In this document: positions 12,875 through 16,586 of the stretch, piece by piece
Position numbering within the stretch: the first letter of the stretch is position 1
Layout: the number at the start of each line of letters is the position of its first letter
Assembly: GCA_002887195.1 (NCBI GenBank)
Contig: PJAB01001173.1
Coordinates: 1-16,586, forward strand
Source of the DNA: Chrysochromulina parva
Lineage: Eukaryota; Haptophyta; Prymnesiales; Chrysochromulinaceae
Direction: 5' to 3'
Length of the DNA: 16,586 nt
Program-made: the position numbers and the translations under genes
The notes under the pieces: model-generated
The model's database searches: none
The model's input: the letters and a program-made list of their open reading frames with translations, nothing else
Told to the model about the DNA's origin: nothing

Positions 12875-15681
12875 TGGTCGAGGGTGCGCCCAATCGCGGG
12901 GTCGAGGCACGCATTCTGCGCGGCCGTGTTGAAGAAGAGCGGCTTGTACAGCAGCCCTCGCCACGCCTCGAGCTCGTCTTCGAAGCTAACTGAGGGCTCT
13001 AGCTGCAGCGAGCTGGCCGCAGCCTCGATCGGCGGCGGCTCCATGCGAGGCAGCAATGGCCGGAGCTCCGTGCGCACGGCGGCGGAGAGAGAGTCGGCGG
13101 ATTCGATGCTGAGCGCGCCCGCAATCAGCAGGGATGCCCCCGTGATCGATCCGAAGAAGGTCGAGAGCTCACGCTGCATCTGGACGGGCGTCGTGCGGGC
13201 GACGTCAGCCAAGTTGTCGAGAGTGCGCGGTGGCCTGTCAGGGCGCCCAAGCGCGCTCAGGGCGACGCGTCGCGCGGCAGCGAGCTCAGCCGAGGCGGCT
13301 GGTGGCGGCACGTGGCGCAGTGTCTTGCGCAGTACGAGAATCATCAGTCGAGGTAGCTTTTGAGCGTATCCCGTCACAAGCAGCCGCATGCCTCGATCGT
13401 TGAAGCTCACATCGCACTTGAGGCCCGCACGCGCCGCAGCCGAGGAAGGCTCTGCTAGCGCATGCACCAACGTCAACCGCCAAAGCTCGGCCTGAATGGC
13501 CGCGCGCGTCCCGGCAGCCGACGGCCGACTCGACAGCAGCTCAACAGCCGCGACGGCCAACGGCCGTTGCGCCGCTGGTGCCAGGCTGCGCAGGCACATA
13601 GCGTCGGCGAGAGCAGCATGCCTGCCAGGGAGCATCGCAATGGTGCGCAGCTCAACGCACCCAGGCAGCTGCAGCGTGCCAATTCCCTGGCTTCTCCGGC
13701 GGCCGCTGCTGGTACTGCTGCTTGCGCCTTGGGCGTCGCCCTCGGCAGACGCCCCGACGCGATAGCCCACTTGGACCATCAGCGAGCTCGGCATCTCAAA
13801 GCCGTTGGGCGTCGTGGTGGGCACCCACGGGTTGCGGGGCGGCGGCTGCCAATCGAAGCCGCCGCCTCCGCCGCCTCCGCCGCTGTCGCCGTCGCTGCTA
13901 CCGGTGCGGCGGCCGTCGCTGCCGCTCGCAGCGAGCATCTCTTCCGATGCCATCAGCGGGGTGACCAGCGGAGGGATCAGCGGCACGAGGGTGGCGACGC
14001 CATCGAGCGGCCAAGGCAGCGGCGGGCTGAACCCGCCCTCCTGCACGCCGAGCAGGCGTGGGTCGGCGGCCCAAATGGTGATGATGGGGGAGCGGCCCGC
14101 CAACTGCTCCGCTGCTTCCTGTGCGGCGCGGCTCAGCTCGGCCGGTGTGCCCACAAACGCGCGCGGCCCCCGAACGCTCCACGCGGCCTCCGTCTCCACC
14201 TGGAGATCGGAGGCGAGATCCAAAGCCGTTGGAGGGCGCGACGACCAGCGCCAAGCGGCGTCAGCCATCGCTTGGGCCTCAGCCGCTGTGCTGAGCGGCA
14301 CACCGCGCCGCGCGAGCTGCGCCACGGCCGCGCGAGCGAGCGCCGCCGCCTCGCGCCACCGACCCTCCGCTTTCTCTGCGAGCGTGATCTCGAGCGCCCA
14401 GATTTGCCAGCCATCGGCGCGCGCCACTGTCTTTGCGGTGATCACCGGCTCGAGCTCGAGTGCGAGGGGTGCGAGGCCGCGCGCTCGCAGCAATGCAGCC
14501 AGCGAGTGCGCGTGCGGCTCGGTGAGTGTGTGGCCCAGCAGGTCGAGGGGCTTCCGGCGCGCCTCGGCCAGCGCATCTTCGATGAGCACCTCCCACGAGA
14601 GGACCAGGAGCGCGCGCTGTCCCGGGCGCTTGATCGCCATCGCGCCGCCCGAGACGCGACCCAAATCCGGAAAGGGCGCCGTCTGAAGCGAGGTCGTGCG
14701 TGCGCGTGCAGTCGGGGTGCGCGCCGCGGAGGCAGCGCTCGAGGGGGGCATCGAGGGGGCCATCGAGGGGGGGAAGCTACTGCCAAACGACTCGGCGATC
14801 TGAGGCACGGTTTGCGCGAGGGGGAGTGGCGTCACTACCGCGAAGCGCACTCCCTCAGGACGGTAACGGTCCTCACGCAAGGTCGCGACCTGGGCGCTCA
14901 GCGTGCGAGCCTGCTCGGGCGTCTCGGCGCGAAGCGTCGAGCGGCCGCCTCGCCCGAGACGGCTCCATGCCGACTCGGGCGCCGCGCGGGCCTTGAGCGC
15001 CGCGATCTCGATCAAGGCACGCGAGGGTCGCTCGACGATGTCGACAAGCTCGGCATCGACCCGCAGGACCTCCTGGGCGACCACGGCGCTCTTGTCGCCG
15101 ACCAAAGGGCCGAAGAGTGCGGCGAATTTCCGGCACCCCTGCTTGATGTCGTCGAGGTACGCTGCCTGCGCCTCACTCTCTGCTGTGCTCGCCGACGTGC
15201 CGCGCTTGATCGTCTTCAGCAATCCAAAGGTGCCGTAGAAGGACGTTGTGCGCTCGCCGGTGAAGGCGTTCAAATCGCCCTGCCGCTCGTCGATGAATGC
15301 ATTGATCCCTGTAGGGTCGCTCGCGAGAGTTACGTGTTCAGCCAGATGCGCAAGCCCTTCCAGGCCGATCGGATCGTCGAGCGAGCCACATGGAACGGTC
15401 ACGGCCAGCTCACATCGCGCATAAGCTTCATCGCAGCAGACGAGCCCACGCATGCCATTAGCCAGCGTCACCATGGCATATTGGCGACGGTCACTCGACG
15501 TCACCCCTGGCACCGATTCGGAGGTGTAGGGCAGCGTGGCGCTATTGGCGGCAGCGGCATGACTGGGGAACTGCGCGAGTGGTGCTGCGGCAATTGCTGC
15601 CGCCGATGGCAACACGATGCGCTGGCCCAATTCGCGGCGGCTCAGCAGACCTTCAAGGATGAGGTAGACAAGAGCGTGCAT
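12859..15681 (-). CDS. M16 (insulysin-type) zinc metallopeptidase, apparently without domain 4 (940 aa)
   Basis: The inverted zinc motif H-x-x-E-H is present as H112-L-A-E115-H116, and the downstream acidic pair E204 and E211, seven residues apart, matches the insulysin E182/E189 pair. Domain 1 is about residues 66-290. Domain 2 includes 'L-G-H-T-L-T-E-P-H-A-H-S-L-A-A-L-L' (382-398), equivalent to the insulysin 'IGHEGPGSLLSELKS' stretch. Domain 3 follows a poly-Gly linker (600-608) and contains 'A-G-L-K-C-D-V-S' and 'G-Y-A-Q-K-L-P' (about 752-776). Only about 70 residues follow, so the usual fourth domain with its R-x-x-x-Q-L-G-Y substrate site is missing. Such enzymes degrade peptides in cytosol, mitochondria or plastids. 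The first 45 residues, hydrophobic then Ala/Arg-rich, may be a targeting peptide (inference). An upstream ORF overlaps the start. Confidence 0.85.
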   Translation of the reverse strand: MHALVYLILEGLLSRRELGQRIVLPSAAAIAAAPLAQFPSHAAAANSATLPYTSESVPGVTSSDRRQYAMVTLANGMRGLVCCDEAYARCELAVTVPCGSLDDPIGLEGLAHLAEHVTLASDPTGINAFIDERQGDLNAFTGERTTSFYGTFGLLKTIKRGTSASTAESEAQAAYLDDIKQGCRKFAALFGPLVGDKSAVVAQEVLRVDAELVDIVERPSRALIEIAALKARAAPESAWSRLGRGGRSTLRAETPEQARTLSAQVATLREDRYRPEGVRFAVVTPLPLAQTVPQIAESFGSSFPPSMAPSMPPSSAASAARTPTARARTTSLQTAPFPDLGRVSGGAMAIKRPGQRALLVLSWEVLIEDALAEARRKPLDLLGHTLTEPHAHSLAALLRARGLAPLALELEPVITAKTVARADGWQIWALEITLAEKAEGRWREAAALARAAVAQLARRGVPLSTAAEAQAMADAAWRWSSRPPTALDLASDLQVETEAAWSVRGPRAFVGTPAELSRAAQEAAEQLAGRSPIITIWAADPRLLGVQEGGFSPPLPWPLDGVATLVPLIPPLVTPLMASEEMLAASGSDGRRTGSSDGDSGGGGGGGGFDWQPPPRNPWVPTTTPNGFEMPSSLMVQVGYRVGASAEGDAQGASSSTSSGRRRSQGIGTLQLPGCVELRTIAMLPGRHAALADAMCLRSLAPAAQRPLAVAAVELLSSRPSAAGTRAAIQAELWRLTLVHALAEPSSAAARAGLKCDVSFNDRGMRLLVTGYAQKLPRLMILVLRKTLRHVPPPAASAELAAARRVALSALGRPDRPPRTLDNLADVARTTPVQMQRELSTFFGSITGASLLIAGALSIESADSLSAAVRTELRPLLPRMEPPPIEAAASSLQLEPSVSFEDELEAWRGLLYKPLFFNTAAQNACLDPAIGRTLDQCGGI

Positions 15682-15706
15682 GAAATGTGTCCGGCGTCAT
15701 TTTCAT
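15653..15706 (-). other. Overlapping upstream ORF at the M16 start
   Basis: An ATG at 15706 opens a 17-codon frame that ends in a TGA at 15653-15655, so it overlaps the M16 ATG (15681) in another frame. If the mRNA leader includes it, it would tend to reduce M16 translation or shift initiation. If transcription starts inside it, it has no effect. Confidence 0.35.
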
Positions 15707-15894
15707 GAAAAATGAAAAATGACGAAATCGCGCACTGTGAAGATTCACACCTCGCTCGCGTTCACCCTCGCTTCATGCTCGCGAAGTGAAACGCGTACCG
15801 CGCTCACAGACACGGTGTCTGGCGCGTGGACCGTGATGGACACAGCACAAACACACACTGAGCACACATATTAATCATACAAGTAACCACCCGG

Positions 15895-15960
15895 CACCTC
15901 GCCTGGCAGGCAAGAGGATCGCGGAGCCACCTCGCCTGGCTGGCGAGTGGACCGCGGCTG
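15895..15960. repeat. 33-bp tandem repeat with an internal hairpin
   Basis: Two adjacent imperfect copies, 15895-15927 and 15928-15960, share the core CACCTCGCCTGGC. In the second copy CTCGCC and GGCGAG form a perfect 6-bp stem; the first copy has one mismatch in that stem. The region lies 214-279 bp upstream of the M16 start. Function is unknown. Confidence 0.7.
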
Positions 15961-16118
15961 ACACACGTACAACACGCATACCCGAGGCTCCTCCCGCTCC
16001 TCCTCGGCAGAGGAAAGGCCGTCGTCGAGCTGGCGCGCCGCCGGCGCCGCTGTCTCCTGTCTCCTCCCACCAACGCCCTGCCGGGCCCAACACGCACCAG
16101 CGATGCATCTGAAACGAA

Positions 16119-16145
16119 AAAGGGTGCTCTCTCCAAGCACCCTTT
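16119..16145 (-). terminator. Hairpin followed by a T-run after the LRR gene
   Basis: AAAGGGTGCT (16119-16128) and AGCACCCTTT (16136-16145) form a perfect 10-bp stem with a 7-base loop. Read on the minus strand it starts about 50 bases after the LRR stop and is followed by a short T-run, the form of a bacterial intrinsic terminator. In nuclear DNA its likely role would be in the RNA 3' end, which is inference. Confidence 0.5.
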
Positions 16146-16194
16146 AACAGACGCAGCACGCGCTCACGTACGCATCACAGATCTCAGATGCAGA

Positions 16195-16586
16195 TCACAG
16201 ATGCAGATTAAACCCAGCCTTTCCTTGCGCTGCGAAACGAATTGAGGCCTTCCCTTCCTCGCCCATGTCGTTGTTCGAGAGGTCGCACTCGATCAATGCG
16301 CCTGTGACGGCCACCATGGCGGCCACAGACTTTGCTCCTGTTGGACCGATGCTGTTGGTGCCCATGTTGAGCGACGCGAGCTTCGTCTCCTTGTTGCTCT
16401 GGATGGCCTCGCAGACTGCGCTTACGCCCTCATCTTTGAGGCGGTTGTTGGACAAATCCAGGGCCATCAGCCCGCCCATGACGGGTATGAGACCCGCAAC
16501 GACCATGCCTCCCTCGACTCCGAAGTGCTTCTCCTTCAGGTCCAGCACCGTGAGCGAATCGGCGCGCATCTCCTTGATCGGGATCT
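16195..16586 (-). CDS. Leucine-rich-repeat (ribonuclease-inhibitor-type) protein, 3' part
   Basis: The frame is open through the right edge, reading I-P-I-K-E before the first in-window Met at 16569, so the gene starts outside. Four repeats of about 28-30 residues follow the L-x-x-L-D/N-L-S-x-N-x-L/I-G-x-x-G pattern: 'L-T-V-L-D-L', 'L-M-A-L-D-L-S-N-N-R-L', 'L-A-S-L-N-M-G-T-N-S-I-G' and 'L-I-E-C-D-L-S-N-N-D-M-G-E-E-G'. The last is followed by a short cap ending in 'G-F-N-L-H-L'. This is the RNI-like subclass, which forms a curved binding surface for protein partners. Large families of near-identical genes with such ends occur in haptophytes (recalled, not checked). The partner and process are unknown. 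Confidence 0.85.
   Translation of the reverse strand, partial: IPIKEMRADSLTVLDLKEKHFGVEGGMVVAGLIPVMGGLMALDLSNNRLKDEGVSAVCEAIQSNKETKLASLNMGTNSIGPTGAKSVAAMVAVTGALIECDLSNNDMGEEGKASIRFAAQGKAGFNLHL

Larger units (their letters stand above)
15682..16194. promoter_or_regulatory. Spacer: LRR-gene 3' end and M16 promoter region
   Basis: These 513 bp separate two minus-strand genes. They hold an AT-rich near-perfect inverted repeat at 15696-15723 (GTCATTTTCAT against ATGAAAAATGAC), a perfect inverted repeat CAGACAC-g-GTGTCTG at 15807-15821, an AT-rich CATATTAATCATAC at about 15866-15879, a 33-bp tandem repeat (15895-15960) and a hairpin at 16119-16145. Minus-strand ORFs near 15804-16159 show no domain and cross these repeats, so they were not called. 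Confidence 0.45.

Noticed and set aside
13462..15708. 748-codon plus-strand ORF opposite the M16 gene
   Set aside because: Its translation is Arg/Ala/Gly-rich without domains, while the opposite strand shows a full M16 signature. Long antisense frames are expected at this GC content.
15895..15960. Possible CRISPR-like repeat
   Set aside because: Only two adjacent copies with no spacers, in eukaryotic context.
15804..16159. Three overlapping minus-strand ORFs of 89-110 codons
   Set aside because: They cross tandem and inverted repeats, overlap each other in different frames and show no domain.

Overview
This window reads as GC-rich nuclear DNA from a unicellular alga or other protist, most likely a haptophyte. 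That assignment is inference. It rests on one clear spliceosomal-type intron in a corepressor gene, long open frames with little other splicing, strictly eukaryotic families (filamin repeats, SAM-like domain, Cyc8/Ssn6 TPR corepressor, insulysin-type M16 peptidase), and a ribonuclease-inhibitor-type leucine-rich-repeat gene at the right edge of the kind that is greatly expanded in haptophytes. No operon, bacterial ribosome-binding pattern, CRISPR array, rRNA or tRNA gene was seen.

Layout, left to right. 1-347 is an unassigned stretch with one weak ORF. 348-506 is a short AT-richer spacer with a cluster of abutting palindromes. 507-5495 (minus) encodes a 1662-residue filamin-repeat protein with a degenerate EF-hand-like head. 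5663-6460 (minus) encodes a small protein with one SAM-like domain and part of a second. It is divergent from 6776-8861 (plus), a Cyc8/Ssn6-type TPR corepressor in two exons; the intron, 7390-7660, is placed exactly by the conserved Y-R-L-G-x-I-Y stretch. 9327-10034 (plus) is a short unassigned repeat-containing protein. 10035-10988 is a repeat- and hairpin-rich noncoding stretch. 10989-12452 (plus) encodes a 487-residue protein with a Trp/acidic helical domain that I recall from protist proteins but cannot name. It converges on 12859-15681 (minus), an M16 metallopeptidase with intact zinc motif that appears to lack the fourth family domain. 15682-16194 is noncoding, with a 33-bp tandem repeat and a terminator-like hairpin, and 16195-16586 (minus) is the 3' part of a leucine-rich-repeat gene cut by the window edge.

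I see no single pathway joining these genes. The filamin and SAM-like genes lie head to tail with a 167-bp gap, and the SAM-like and corepressor genes share one short divergent promoter. The strongest unexplained pattern is that five of the seven assigned genes have a perfect or near-perfect inverted repeat at or just after the stop codon, which may be an RNA 3'-end signal. The other items most worth checking are the M16 protein without domain 4, the filamin protein with a roughly 260-residue low-complexity insertion inside one repeat, and the intron whose retention would truncate the corepressor after about six TPRs.
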